Origin: Microbacterium sp. NC79
GTDB taxonomy: Bacteria; Actinomycetota; Actinomycetes; Actinomycetales; Microbacteriaceae
Assembly: GCF_019061125.1 (NCBI RefSeq)
Contig: NZ_JAHQYI010000001.1
Location: 1,488,001 to 1,552,000, forward strand
Direction: 5' to 3'
Length of the DNA: 64,000 nucleotides
The translations under genes were made by a program, and so were the position numbers. This document shows, in pieces, positions 37,161 to 46,313 of the stretch (within the stretch, counting starts at the first letter, position 1; the number at the start of each line of letters is the position of its first letter). Under the pieces are notes generated by a model, which worked only from the letters and a program-made list of their open reading frames with translations, was not told where the DNA came from and did not search any database.

Positions 37161-39605
37161 ATGCCTCGCAACACACCGACGAATGAACCCATCCAAGAAC
37201 GCATCGAAGACGTCGATGTCTCTGCAGAAATGCAAGGGTCATTCCTGGAGTACGCGTATTCCGTTATCTACTCCCGCGCTCTTCCTGATGCGCGCGATGG
37301 TCTGAAGCCGGTTCAGCGCCGCATTCTGTACCAAATGGCAGACATGGGTCTGCGCCCAGACAAGGGCCATGTGAAGAGTGCCCGCGTTGTCGGTGAGGTG
37401 ATGGGTAAGCTGCACCCCCACGGTGACGCTGCCATCTACGACGCCATGGTGCGTCTTGCACAGCCGTTTGCTATGCGCGTCGCACTGGTTGATGGCCACG
37501 GCAACTTTGGTTCTCTTGACGATGGCCCTGCCGCTTCGCGTTACACCGAAGCGCGCCTCGCGGCACCAGCACTCTCGCTGACGGAAAATCTCGACGAAGA
37601 CGTCGTTGATTTCGTTCCGAACTACGACGGACAGTTCATGCAGCCCGCCGTGCTGCCCGCCGGCTACCCCAACCTGCTTGTCAACGGCGCCAGCGGCATC
37701 GCCGTTGGTATGGCAACGAACATGGCACCGCACAACCTCATCGAGGTTGTCGCTGGCGCGTTGCACCTGTTGGAGAATCCGGACGCATCGACCGAAGAGC
37801 TCATGGAGTTCATCCCGGGCCCGGATTTCCCCTCAGGCGGAATAGTGATGGGTCTCGACGGTGTCAAGGACGCGTACGAGTCCGGGCGCGGCGCGTTTAA
37901 GGTGCGCAGCAAGGTGTCGATCGAGCCGCTTGGCCCGCGCCGCACAGGGATCGTCGTGACGGAACTGCCTTACCAGGTGGGCCCCGAGCGCGTCATTGAC
38001 AAGATCAAGGACGCCGTCAACTCGAAGAAGCTGCAGGGTATTTCCGACGTCACGGACCTCACTGACCGACTGAATGGCATGCGCCTGGTCATCGGAGTCA
38101 AGACCGGCTTTGATGCCAATGCGGTTCTTGAGCAGCTTTATCGCTTGACGCCTTTGGAAGACTCGTTCTCCATCAACAACGTTGCCCTCGTTGAAGGCCA
38201 GCCGCGCACGCTCGGCTTGAAGGAACTCCTGTCGGTCTACCTCAAGCACCGCATCGAGGTTGTCACCCGCCGCTCGAACTACCGTGTCGCGCGCCGCAAG
38301 GAACGCCTCCACCTGGTTGAGGGCCTCCTCCTCGCCATTCTCGACATTGACGAAGTCATCCAGGTCATTCGGTCATCTGACGACTCGGAGACGGCACGTC
38401 AGCGTCTGCAGCAGGTCTTCGAGCTGTCCGAGCTGCAGGCGGAGTACATTCTCGAGTTGCGTTTGCGCCGCCTCACCAAGTTCTCGCGCATTGAACTCGA
38501 GTCTGAGCGCGACAAGCTGCTCGCTGAGATCGCAGCGTTGGAAGAACTCCTGTCAAGCCCCGCACTCCTGCGCAAGCAGGTCGCCACCGAGCTTGACGCG
38601 GCCGCCGACACGTTCGGCACGCCGCGGCGCACGCTCCTCATGAATGCCAAGCCTGCGGTTGCTCGCTCGGCAAAGGCGGCCGCCGCTGACCTGCAGATTG
38701 CGGATTCCCCCACTCAGATCCTGCTGTCGGCAACCGGTCGCGCGGTGCGTCTTGAGCTTGCCGAAGGGCAAACGATCGCGACACCCGCACGACGCAGCAA
38801 GCATGATGCCGTGCTCGCAACGCTGGAGACGACAACACGCGCCGAGGTCGGTGCGGTCACCAACATGGGCCGCGTTCTGCGCTTCTCCCCCGTCGATCTG
38901 CCGTCGATTCCGCCTGCGTCCGTCCAGTTGGCCGCCGGCGTTCCGCTCCGCGACTACCTGGGCATTACCGACAAGAAGGAACGCGTTCTCGCCCTCATCC
39001 GATTCGATGATGAGACGCCACTTGCGCTCGGAACCCGTGAGGGTGTTGTCAAGCGCATTGTGCCTTCGACGATCCCGGTGCGACCTGAAGTCGAAATCAT
39101 CGGCCTCAAGTCTGGCGACGAGGTTGTTGGCGCGGCTCTTGCCCCCGACGCCTCCGACGTTGTTTTCGTCACGTCTGACGCCCAGCTTCTGCACTACTCG
39201 TCAGCCATGGTGCGTCCGCAGGGTGCCCCTGCAGGCGGTATGGCCGGTGTGAAGCTTGCCACCGGTGCATCGGTGATCGCGTTCAACGTGGTTCCGATCG
39301 GTGCCGAGGCCATCGTCGCCACGGTATCGGGCGCCGATGCGTTCATTGACGGTATTGATGCAGGCCGCGCGAAGGTCTCGGACTTCTCCGAGTTCCCCAG
39401 CAAGGGCCGCGCAACCGGTGGTGTGCGCGCGCACGCGTTCCTCAAGGGCGAGTCACGACTCACCGTCGCGTGGGTCGGCGAGAATCCACGGGCTATCGGA
39501 ACCGATGGTTCCGCCCGTGTCCTGCCTCCAGGCGGCTCCCGCCGTGATGGTTCCGGAACCGCGCTCGACGCGGTCGTCGGATTCATTGGTTCCGCCATCG
39601 CATAA
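37161..39605 (+). CDS. parC: DNA topoisomerase IV subunit A (gyrase A family)
   Basis: An 814-residue type IIA topoisomerase subunit that cuts and rejoins DNA. The N-terminal breakage-reunion domain shows [40 protein letters not shown] and the catalytic Tyr in [10 protein letters not shown]; a coiled-coil region and a short beta-propeller follow. The shorter C-terminal region, the absence of a GyrA box that I can see and the pairing with the gyrB-like gene near sigA favour ParC over GyrA. It is convergent with the B subunit. Confidence 0.88.
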   Translation: MPRNTPTNEPIQERIEDVDVSAEMQGSFLEYAYSVIYSRALPDARDGLKPVQRRILYQMADMGLRPDKGHVKSARVVGEVMGKLHPHGDAAIYDAMVRLAQPFAMRVALVDGHGNFGSLDDGPAASRYTEARLAAPALSLTENLDEDVVDFVPNYDGQFMQPAVLPAGYPNLLVNGASGIAVGMATNMAPHNLIEVVAGALHLLENPDASTEELMEFIPGPDFPSGGIVMGLDGVKDAYESGRGAFKVRSKVSIEPLGPRRTGIVVTELPYQVGPERVIDKIKDAVNSKKLQGISDVTDLTDRLNGMRLVIGVKTGFDANAVLEQLYRLTPLEDSFSINNVALVEGQPRTLGLKELLSVYLKHRIEVVTRRSNYRVARRKERLHLVEGLLLAILDIDEVIQVIRSSDDSETARQRLQQVFELSELQAEYILELRLRRLTKFSRIELESERDKLLAEIAALEELLSSPALLRKQVATELDAAADTFGTPRRTLLMNAKPAVARSAKAAAADLQIADSPTQILLSATGRAVRLELAEGQTIATPARRSKHDAVLATLETTTRAEVGAVTNMGRVLRFSPVDLPSIPPASVQLAAGVPLRDYLGITDKKERVLALIRFDDETPLALGTREGVVKRIVPSTIPVRPEVEIIGLKSGDEVVGAALAPDASDVVFVTSDAQLLHYSSAMVRPQGAPAGGMAGVKLATGASVIAFNVVPIGAEAIVATVSGADAFIDGIDAGRAKVSDFSEFPSKGRATGGVRAHAFLKGESRLTVAWVGENPRAIGTDGSARVLPPGGSRRDGSGTALDAVVGFIGSAIA

Positions 39606-39622
39606 GCACGCAACGATAAACG

Positions 39623-39656
39623 AAACCCGCCTGCTCGCTGGAACAGGCGGGTTTTT
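39623..39656. terminator. Intrinsic terminator between parC and parE
   Basis: A perfect 11-bp stem (39623-39633 with 39644-39654) and a T run at 39652-39656. It serves the rightward parC gene and can also end the leftward parE transcript. Confidence 0.88.
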
Positions 39657-39669
39657 CTATCCGGCGCGA

Positions 39670-41748
39670 TCAGGCGTCGATAGCTTCGCGCGAGAGCCGG
39701 TCGGAGGACTCGATGATGAACTCGCGGCGTGGTGGCACGTCGGTGCCCATGAGCAGCTCAAATACCCGTCCGGCGGCCTCGACGTCTTCCAAACGCACTC
39801 GGCGCAGCAGACGGCCTGCGCGGTCCATCGTCGTCGATGCGAGCTGCTCAGCGTCCATCTCACCGAGACCCTTGTACCGCTGAATCGGCTCTTGCCAGCG
39901 CTTGCCCGACTTCGTGAGCTTGGCGAGCAGTTTGTGCAGCTCAGCCTCGCTGTAGGTGTAAATCGTCTCGTTGGGCTTGGAGCCCGGGTTCATGACGATG
40001 ACGCGGTGCAGGGGCGGCACAGCGGCATACACGCGGCCATCCTCAACGAGGGGACGCATGTAGCGGTAGAACAGCGTCAGCAGCAGGGTGCGAATGTGAG
40101 CGCCGTCAACATCGGCGTCACTCATCAGAATCACCTTGCCGTAGCGCGCCTGGCTGAGATCAAACGAGCGACCGGAACCAGCACCAACGGTTTGAATGAT
40201 GGCCGCGCATTCGAGGTTGGAGAGCATGTCGCTCACCGAAGCCTTTTGCACGTTGAGAATCTTGCCTCGAATGGGCAGCAGCGCCTGGAACTCGCTGTTG
40301 CGGGCAAACTTTGCCGTGCCGAGCGCCGAGTCACCCTCAACGATGAACAGTTCAGACTGTTCGACGTCGTTCGAGCGGCAGTCAACGAGCTTGTTGGGTA
40401 GCGAAGAGGACTCCAGCGCGTTCTTGCGGCGCTGGGTTTCTTTATGCGCGCGTGCAGACACACGCGCCTTCATTTCGGCGACAACCTTGTCGAGCAGCTG
40501 AGCTACCTGCGTCTTGTCGTCACGCTTGGTGGAGGCAAAGCGGCTCTGCAGGTCTTTGCGAAGCACCTGGGCCACGATCGACTTCACCGCAGGAGTGCCA
40601 AGCACTTCCTTCGTCTGGCCTTCGAACTGCGGCTCAGGCAGCGTCACATTGAGCACGGCCGTGAGGCCCGCGAGCACATCGTCTTTCTCAACTTTGTCGT
40701 TGCCGACCTTCAAACGACGCGCATTCTTCTCAATCTCGCTGCGCATCTGCTTGAGGAGCTCTTGCTCAAAGCCCTGCTGGTGCGTTCCGCCCTTCGGCGT
40801 CGCAATGATGTTGACGAAGGAACGCGTCGTGGTGTCGTATCCGGTGCCCCAGCGCATTGCGATATCGACGTGGCACACGCGCTCGATCTCGGTTGTAACC
40901 ATGGAGCCGTTTGCCTGCAGCACCGGCACGGTCTCTTTGAAGGTTCCTTCGCCCTGCACACGCCACGTGTCAGTGACAGGCGCGTCGGTGGCGAGGTACT
41001 CAACAAATTCGCTCAGCCCACCGTCGTATTTGAACGTGGTTTCGATGGGCTCTTCACCGCGTTCATCGGTGATCGTGATGCCGAGACCCGGAACCAGGAA
41101 AGCGGTCTGGCGGGCGCGGGTACGGAGGTCTTCGAGTTGAAACTCTGCATCCTTCGTAAAGATCTGCTTGTCTGCCCAGTAGCGCACACGTGTTCCGGTG
41201 ACGCCCTTACGCGCCTTGCCGATAACCCGCAGCTCGCTGCCATCTTTGAACGGAGTGAACGGCGCGTCAGGGCGCGCCTCACCATCATCAGCAAAGTTTC
41301 CGGGTTCTCCGCGGTGAAACGACATCGCGTAGGTTTTGCCGCCGCGATCAACCTCGACATCGAGGCGCTCACTCAGGGCGTTGACAACGGAGGCACCGAC
41401 ACCGTGCAGACCACCGGAAGCGGCGTACGAGCCGCCACCAAACTTGCCACCCGCGTGGAGCTTTGTGAACACAACCTCGACACCGGTGAGGCCGGTGCGG
41501 GGCTCAACGTCAACCGGGATACCGCGACCGCTGTCGCGCACCTCGACGGAGCCATCAGCGCGCAACACAACGTCGATGGTGGATCCGTTGCCAGCAACAG
41601 CTTCGTCAACGGAGTTGTCAATGATCTCCCACAGGCAGTGCATGAGACCGGGCGAACCGTTCGAGCCGATATACATACCGGGGCGCTTACGAACAGCCTC
41701 CAGGCCTTCGAGCACCTGAAGATGATGGGCGGAATACTCGGAGGTCAC
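39670..41748 (-). CDS. parE: DNA topoisomerase IV subunit B (gyrase B family)
   Basis: A 692-residue GHKL ATPase and TOPRIM subunit of topoisomerase IV. Visible motifs are EGLEAVRKRPGMYIG, the ATP-site Asn/Asp region EIIDNSVDEA, GGLHGVGASVVNALS, and the TOPRIM motifs VEGDSA and ILMSDADVDGAHIR; PIQRYKGLGEMD is at the C-terminus. GTG at 41748 fits family N-termini (VTSEYSAHHLQVLEG); a TTG 9 nt upstream is possible and the longer frame is not homologous. It works with ParC to decatenate DNA. Confidence 0.9.
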   Translation of the reverse strand: MTSEYSAHHLQVLEGLEAVRKRPGMYIGSNGSPGLMHCLWEIIDNSVDEAVAGNGSTIDVVLRADGSVEVRDSGRGIPVDVEPRTGLTGVEVVFTKLHAGGKFGGGSYAASGGLHGVGASVVNALSERLDVEVDRGGKTYAMSFHRGEPGNFADDGEARPDAPFTPFKDGSELRVIGKARKGVTGTRVRYWADKQIFTKDAEFQLEDLRTRARQTAFLVPGLGITITDERGEEPIETTFKYDGGLSEFVEYLATDAPVTDTWRVQGEGTFKETVPVLQANGSMVTTEIERVCHVDIAMRWGTGYDTTTRSFVNIIATPKGGTHQQGFEQELLKQMRSEIEKNARRLKVGNDKVEKDDVLAGLTAVLNVTLPEPQFEGQTKEVLGTPAVKSIVAQVLRKDLQSRFASTKRDDKTQVAQLLDKVVAEMKARVSARAHKETQRRKNALESSSLPNKLVDCRSNDVEQSELFIVEGDSALGTAKFARNSEFQALLPIRGKILNVQKASVSDMLSNLECAAIIQTVGAGSGRSFDLSQARYGKVILMSDADVDGAHIRTLLLTLFYRYMRPLVEDGRVYAAVPPLHRVIVMNPGSKPNETIYTYSEAELHKLLAKLTKSGKRWQEPIQRYKGLGEMDAEQLASTTMDRAGRLLRRVRLEDVEAAGRVFELLMGTDVPPRREFIIESSDRLSREAIDA

Positions 41749-41940
41749 AATGATCAAGCCTAATCGCCCGCACCGACACTCCCGCCTATTGACGCGCAGT
41801 ATCGTGGGCCTCAGTCCGTCCACCACGGCGTTGGCGTACGCGGTGAGCGAAACACGGGGGCTGAACCGGCCCGCGCTCAGAATTGCGTGGTTTGATAAAT
41901 AGAACCCGAACACCAGGGAAACGACACGAGGAGGCACCCG

Positions 41941-42156
41941 ATGACGACAGCAACTACGCAGACGGAGACCGTGTCCTACCGCCTGACAGCAGCGGATCGT
42001 TGCGACTCCTGCGGCGCGCAGGCATACATTGCCGCGGAGGTAAACGGCAGCGAACTCCTGTTCTGCGCGCACCATGGTCGTAAATACGAAGAGAAGCTTC
42101 GCGCGGTAGCCACGACGTGGCACGACGAGACAGCACGTCTCGCAGAGGTCGACTGA
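41941..42156 (+). CDS. Small DUF7455-type protein
   Basis: A 71-residue protein with CDSCGAQAYI and a FCAHHG motif, a probable zinc-binding Cys/His ribbon. It matches the short family found between topoisomerase and sigA genes in many actinobacteria (DUF7455). Function unknown. The ribosome-binding site GAGGAGG is strong and a near-perfect terminator follows, so it is made as a short stand-alone transcript. Confidence 0.85.
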   Translation: MTTATTQTETVSYRLTAADRCDSCGAQAYIAAEVNGSELLFCAHHGRKYEEKLRAVATTWHDETARLAEVD

Positions 42157-42172
42157 CCTTCGCGCACACATA

Positions 42173-42204
42173 AGAAAAGGCACCGATTCGTCGGTGCCTT
42201 TTCT
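42173..42204 (+). terminator. Intrinsic terminator
   Basis: A perfect 14-bp stem with a UUCG-type tetraloop (42173-42186, loop 42187-42190, 42191-42204) that ends in TTTTCT. It ends the DUF7455 transcript. Confidence 0.9.
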
Positions 42205-42292
42205 GCGTTTCACTCCCCCGCACCCGCACGCCGAGCGACCGGATCGAGACGGAGTGCGCCGCCCCTGAGCGGGCGGCGCGACACAAGACGAC

Positions 42293-43324
42293 TTACGGCA
42301 GGTAGTGACGCGGCACTTCAGGACTCACACGCAGTACGAGTTCTTCACCGATGGTTCCGATGCGCTCCGCAATGTCGGTAGCCGTTTCCAGAGCGGAACC
42401 ACCGAATAGCGCGACGCGGTCGCCTTCGCCAGTGGGCCACGGCTCGCAGACGATCTCGTCAGCGCCGATCGCGGTGACGGCGCGAGAGCCATCGGGAGTG
42501 TGCACGTTGACGTGGCCAATAGCCAACGACGTGAGCGCCTCAAATCCCGCGTCAAGCACCACGCTGTCCTCCGTGACCGATGCGACTCCGGCCGTGACGG
42601 TTCCGATCCCTTTAATGCCAAGTTCTGCGTCGCTCGGCCCATCAGTTGAGCGGATTCCGTAGGCGAAAGCGCCGATACGAACCATGTCGTAGCGGTACTC
42701 GGGGCGCGCAAAGGCGGCAGCGCTCGCCGCGAGGTGCATGCGTGTGGGCTTCAGTCCCGTCGCACGCGCTTCGCTTACGGCCCAGTCGAAGATCGCCCGC
42801 GCTTCGTCATCGGAAGCGTCCGAGGTTTCAGCGATGTGTGACCAGATGCCGCGCACGTGAATGGTGCCTGCAACCTCGAGTTCGTGCGCTCGCTCCACGA
42901 AGGCTCGCCATCGTTCCGGGCGCACGCCGTTGCGGTGCAATCCGGTGTCGATCTTGAGGTGCACGGCGACCGGGGCACCTCCAGAACCAGCGGCTAAATC
43001 TTCGAGGAGCTCTTCGGTTCCGATTCCACAGTCGAGCTGTGCCGCAACGGCGTCAGCAATGTCGTGTGGGCCCTGCAGCATCCAGGCAAAGATTCGGGCG
43101 TCAGCGCCCAGCACCTCGCGCACACGCACGCCGGTGGCCACATCCAGTGCACCGATCCAGCGCACGCCCTCTTGCCATGCGCGCGTCACGATGGGCTCGA
43201 GCCCGTGGGCGTACGCGTCATCTTTGACGACGAGCATGTGGTCGGCCGGCGCGACGCGCTGGCGAATGGTGGCGAGGTTGGCGGCGAAAGTGTCGAGGTC
43301 GATCTCAAACTGTGCGGAGCTCAT
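42293..43324 (-). CDS. Alanine racemase-like protein lacking the catalytic Tyr (subunit A)
   Basis: A 343-residue fold-type III PLP protein. The barrel looks complete: PLP Lys34 in VVKDDAYAHG, HLKIDTG with Lys124, Arg131, Ser201 and Arg216 in MVRIGAFAYG. In the C-terminal beta domain, the GYADG motif that carries the general-base Tyr reads GFEAL, with Phe261 at the Tyr position, and the MDxxMVD motif is lost. It overlaps the start of its neighbour by 4 bp (ATGA). Alone it should be a poor racemase; see the finding on the pair. Confidence 0.8.
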   Translation of the reverse strand: MSSAQFEIDLDTFAANLATIRQRVAPADHMLVVKDDAYAHGLEPIVTRAWQEGVRWIGALDVATGVRVREVLGADARIFAWMLQGPHDIADAVAAQLDCGIGTEELLEDLAAGSGGAPVAVHLKIDTGLHRNGVRPERWRAFVERAHELEVAGTIHVRGIWSHIAETSDASDDEARAIFDWAVSEARATGLKPTRMHLAASAAAFARPEYRYDMVRIGAFAYGIRSTDGPSDAELGIKGIGTVTAGVASVTEDSVVLDAGFEALTSLAIGHVNVHTPDGSRAVTAIGADEIVCEPWPTGEGDRVALFGGSALETATDIAERIGTIGEELVLRVSPEVPRHYLP

Positions 43325-44034
43325 GCGACGACCTCTCGTCGTGATCGCAAGCCGACGAGCGTCACCAGTTCTTCTGCAGGCATGCCGGTGATCTCAACCC
43401 ACTCGGCCAGTGCCGGTTCGTTGCGCTGTGGGTCTCCGAGCAGCACCACATCATCGCCGCGCGATACTGCTGCGTCTCCCACGTCGACGACGCACACGTC
43501 CATTGCGACGCGCCCTACGATGCGGTGGCGGGTGCCAGCGATGCTCACAGCGAGCTTGTTGCCAAGCGAGCGCACAAGGCCTTGAGCGTAGCCACCTGTC
43601 ACCAGAGCGACTCGGGTGTCAGCCGCGGCGACGAAAGTGTGGCCGTAGCTGACACCTTCCCCTGCGCGCAGCTGCTTCACGCCGAGCACTTCGCCAACCA
43701 GAGTGAGCGCCGGGCGAAACGCACCGTCTGCGAGCCCGAGCGTCATGCGCGGCGGCACATCAGCGGCCGCGATGACGCCTGGCCCGATATCTCCGGAGGG
43801 CGAGCGAAAAACCTCGGCCGCACCGGCGCCACGGTTGACGCCGAACATATCGAGCTCTTTCGCGAGCGAGGTCACCAGGTCAGCGCCGTGACCGTAGGCG
43901 TCGGCGCGAACGTCGATCAGTGCCTCACCGAGCGACTGGCGTATACGCCGCTGTTTGATGAGTTCAAGATTGGCGCGAAGGGCGCCGGCGCTCACCAGGG
44001 CGCGCGGGAGCGTTCGCGAAAGCAGCTGCGTCAT
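43321..44034 (-). CDS. Shortened alanine racemase-like protein lacking the PLP Lys (subunit B)
   Basis: A 237-residue protein, about two thirds of normal Alr length. The PLP-binding motif reads VRADAYGHG, with Arg43 in place of Lys, and most of the TIM barrel after about residue 75 is missing. The C-terminal beta domain is intact: GEGVSYGHTF, the catalytic-type Tyr149 in TGGYAQG and the Met178 in GRVAMDV. It lies 4 nt after the ATP-grasp gene and overlaps the next Alr-like gene by ATGA, so the order is ATP-grasp, short Alr, long Alr on one transcript. Confidence 0.8.
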   Translation of the reverse strand: MTQLLSRTLPRALVSAGALRANLELIKQRRIRQSLGEALIDVRADAYGHGADLVTSLAKELDMFGVNRGAGAAEVFRSPSGDIGPGVIAAADVPPRMTLGLADGAFRPALTLVGEVLGVKQLRAGEGVSYGHTFVAAADTRVALVTGGYAQGLVRSLGNKLAVSIAGTRHRIVGRVAMDVCVVDVGDAAVSRGDDVVLLGDPQRNEPALAEWVEITGMPAEELVTLVGLRSRREVVA

Positions 44035-44038
44035 ACGC

Positions 44039-45058
44039 TCAGAAGGTCATGACCGCTTCGTGTGCGGGGCGCGTGCCGCGGCGGATGCCGGTGGCGAGCA
44101 CGCGGGATTCGTAGAGTCCGGGAATCCAGTTGCCTTCGATGAGAATCGGTCCGTTGGGGCCGACCGCGACATCCCAGCCGATGTACGGAACCTCGGGAAT
44201 GATCTGCGCAACCTCGGTGATGAGCGCGACGACTTCGTCCCACAGCGGCACCTGGAAGTCGATGATCGACTTGCCCGAGTCCGGGTGATTTTCGTAGAAG
44301 GTGTCGTTCTTGCCGTTGTGTCCTCGGCCGACAGCCTTGCCGTTTTCGTCGAGCATCGTGAAGAAGCCACCCCACGAGAACTGGTCGGAGACCGAGCCGC
44401 GGCCAAACTTCTGCACGCGCACCAGGATGTGCACGTTCGTGCCATCGAAGTAGCTGGTGATGCGCGTGGTGTTAACGGTGCCTGCGCAGTATTCAGCGAG
44501 GTACGGGTGCTGGGTGATCTTCTCTTCGATGAGCATTTGGTCTTTGGAGACGAGCTCGTTGTAGAAGGCGGTCCAGTCGGTAATGTCTTTCGCTTCATAG
44601 CGGAACACGCCGTGGCCTTCGCGGCTGATCGGCACCTTCGCGATGAAGACCGGGTGACGCTTCGCGAACTCTTCCAGAGCTGCCGCGTCTTTATCGTGCA
44701 GGTCAAGCCATTCGCGACCCAGGTACTTCTCGAAGCGACGGTTGAAGTTGAGCTTGGAAATGAAGTTGTCTTCAGCGATCTTCTGGTCGTTGACCTTGAC
44801 CGCAATGTGGTGCTGAAGCAGCGACGTCATAAACGTCTTGCGCTCCGCACGAGTGAGCGACGCGAAGTCGGCCTCGTAATAGTCGATGAACGCGGTGTCT
44901 TTGAAGGCAGCCGAATAGAGCATGTCAACGAAGATCGGGAAGGTGGCACGCTTGTGCTCCTTGCCAATCTTCTGCGCGAGCTCCCAGATGCGTCCGGGGT
45001 TGAAGTTGCGGAGCCGGTTCGCCAAGTACCGAACGCGCGCCTTCAGATCAATCTGCAT
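44039..45058 (-). CDS. ATP-grasp ligase, sugar-transfer-associated type
   Basis: A 339-residue ATP-grasp enzyme resembling the sugar-transfer-associated family (ATPgrasp_ST). The ATP-binding Lys and Gly loop lie in FIAKVPISREGHG, GTVNTTRITSY carries the conserved Arg, and the metal ligands are in GPNGPILIEGNWIPG. Such enzymes form amide or peptide-like bonds. The start at 45058 fits its paralogue at 45288; a longer frame to 45238 runs through a repeat and is rejected. First gene of an operon with the two Alr-like genes. Confidence 0.8.
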   Translation of the reverse strand: MQIDLKARVRYLANRLRNFNPGRIWELAQKIGKEHKRATFPIFVDMLYSAAFKDTAFIDYYEADFASLTRAERKTFMTSLLQHHIAVKVNDQKIAEDNFISKLNFNRRFEKYLGREWLDLHDKDAAALEEFAKRHPVFIAKVPISREGHGVFRYEAKDITDWTAFYNELVSKDQMLIEEKITQHPYLAEYCAGTVNTTRITSYFDGTNVHILVRVQKFGRGSVSDQFSWGGFFTMLDENGKAVGRGHNGKNDTFYENHPDSGKSIIDFQVPLWDEVVALITEVAQIIPEVPYIGWDVAVGPNGPILIEGNWIPGLYESRVLATGIRRGTRPAHEAVMTF

Positions 45059-45169
45059 CAGGAATCGTTGCCTTTCGTCACGCCAGGGGCGCCGAACACT
45101 GGAAGTGCCCATTCTACGCGTCGCACCCCGGGAGAAACTGAGCCGCGCCCGAATGGCGCTTCTCTGGTT

Positions 45170-45226
45170 CCGGTTCTCGCGTTCCGGTTCGCTGGCTCCG
45201 GTTCTCTGGTGACGGTTCTCGCGTTC
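45170..45226. repeat. Short imperfect repeat of GTTCCGGTTCTCG type
   Basis: Several degenerate copies of a GGTTCCGGTTCTCGC-like word occupy the region between the two divergent ATP-grasp genes. They are rich in the GGTTCC hexamer that recurs throughout the window and in the repeats at 47.5 kb. Confidence 0.5.
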
Positions 45227-45287
45227 TGTGCCGCGCACCGCGGTCGCGCTCAGGGGTTCCGCGCGCCTCGCCAGATAGAATCGAGCA

Positions 45288-46313
45288 ATGGCTCAACTCG
45301 CGCTTCGCATGAAGTACCTCTTTGATCGCGCCCGCAATGTGTCGGGATCCAACATCGTGGAGTTCGCCAAGCAGACGAAGCGCGTGAGCAAAGCGCCGCT
45401 GCCGGTCATTATTGCCGACATGCTGTGGTGCTCGGTGCGGTACGAAATGGGTTTTCGTGACTATGCGGTGTGGGATATTCGCCTGCTCAAGGCGAAGGAG
45501 CGTCGTACCTGGATGACGCACCCGAAGTCGTACCGGCTGACGAAGACGCTGAACGGCGCTGAATCGCGTGAAGTGATGGAGAACAAGCTCCAATTCAATG
45601 CGGATTTTGCCGACGTCATGGGGCGCGAGTGGATCGACGCGAAGACGGCTTCTGCGCAAGAGCTTCAGGCGTTCGTTGTGAAGCACGGCGCTGTGATGGC
45701 CAAGCCTGCCGACGGCTTCGGCGGTCACGGACTCGGACGCTACGAGGCTGGCGACGCGGCAGATGCCGAGGCGTTCCGGGCGCTTTTGATTGAGCGGAAC
45801 CAGACACTCGTTGAGCAGTTTCTGGTGCAGCACGAAGAGATGGCGCGACTGTATCCGGGTTCCGTCAATACCGTGCGTCTGATCACGTATCTCGATAAGC
45901 AGGGCACTTTTCACGTGATCGCCGGTGTTTTGCGTATCGGCAACGGTGGCGTGATCGACAACTTTGCTGGCGGCGGTATGTTCACGATGCTCGATGATGA
46001 TGGTGTCGCGATGTACGGTGCCGTCGACAAGCATTCGAACGCGTACGAAATGCACCCGGCGACCGGCGTCGCGATAAAGGGATTCCAGGTTCCGATGTAC
46101 CGCGACATGGTGGCGCTTGTGGAGAAGCTTTCGCACCGCCTCCCCCACACGCCCTATGTTGGCTGGGATGTCGCGCTGACGCCGTCTGGCCCCGCGATTC
46201 TTGAGGCGAACCACAACTCGTCGGTGTTCCAGATGAAGCCGTCGGTGTCGGGCGTGCGCACGGGCCTCATCAAGCGCTACGAAGACGCCGTCGGTTTCAG
46301 CCTGCAGAAGTAG
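45288..46313 (+). CDS. ATP-grasp ligase, paralogue of the 44039 gene
   Basis: A 341-residue ATP-grasp protein that resembles the divergent neighbour in length and motif order: Lys and Gly loop in MAKPADGFGGHG, GSVNTVRLITY, and GWDVALTPSGPAILEANHNSS with the metal-binding Glu and Asn. It is divergent from the first ATP-grasp gene with a 229-bp gap, so both can share a control region. Its 3' end overlaps the convergent AbiEi/DUF559 gene by 17 bp. The two ligases probably act on different substrates or steps. Confidence 0.8.
   Translation: MAQLALRMKYLFDRARNVSGSNIVEFAKQTKRVSKAPLPVIIADMLWCSVRYEMGFRDYAVWDIRLLKAKERRTWMTHPKSYRLTKTLNGAESREVMENKLQFNADFADVMGREWIDAKTASAQELQAFVVKHGAVMAKPADGFGGHGLGRYEAGDAADAEAFRALLIERNQTLVEQFLVQHEEMARLYPGSVNTVRLITYLDKQGTFHVIAGVLRIGNGGVIDNFAGGGMFTMLDDDGVAMYGAVDKHSNAYEMHPATGVAIKGFQVPMYRDMVALVEKLSHRLPHTPYVGWDVALTPSGPAILEANHNSSVFQMKPSVSGVRTGLIKRYEDAVGFSLQK

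Noticed and set aside
37161..41748. Naming the topoisomerase pair gyrA/gyrB
   Set aside because: The pair is convergent, near sigA and with a short A-subunit C-terminus, while gyrBA is normally near dnaA/recF. I call it parC/parE, accepting some uncertainty.
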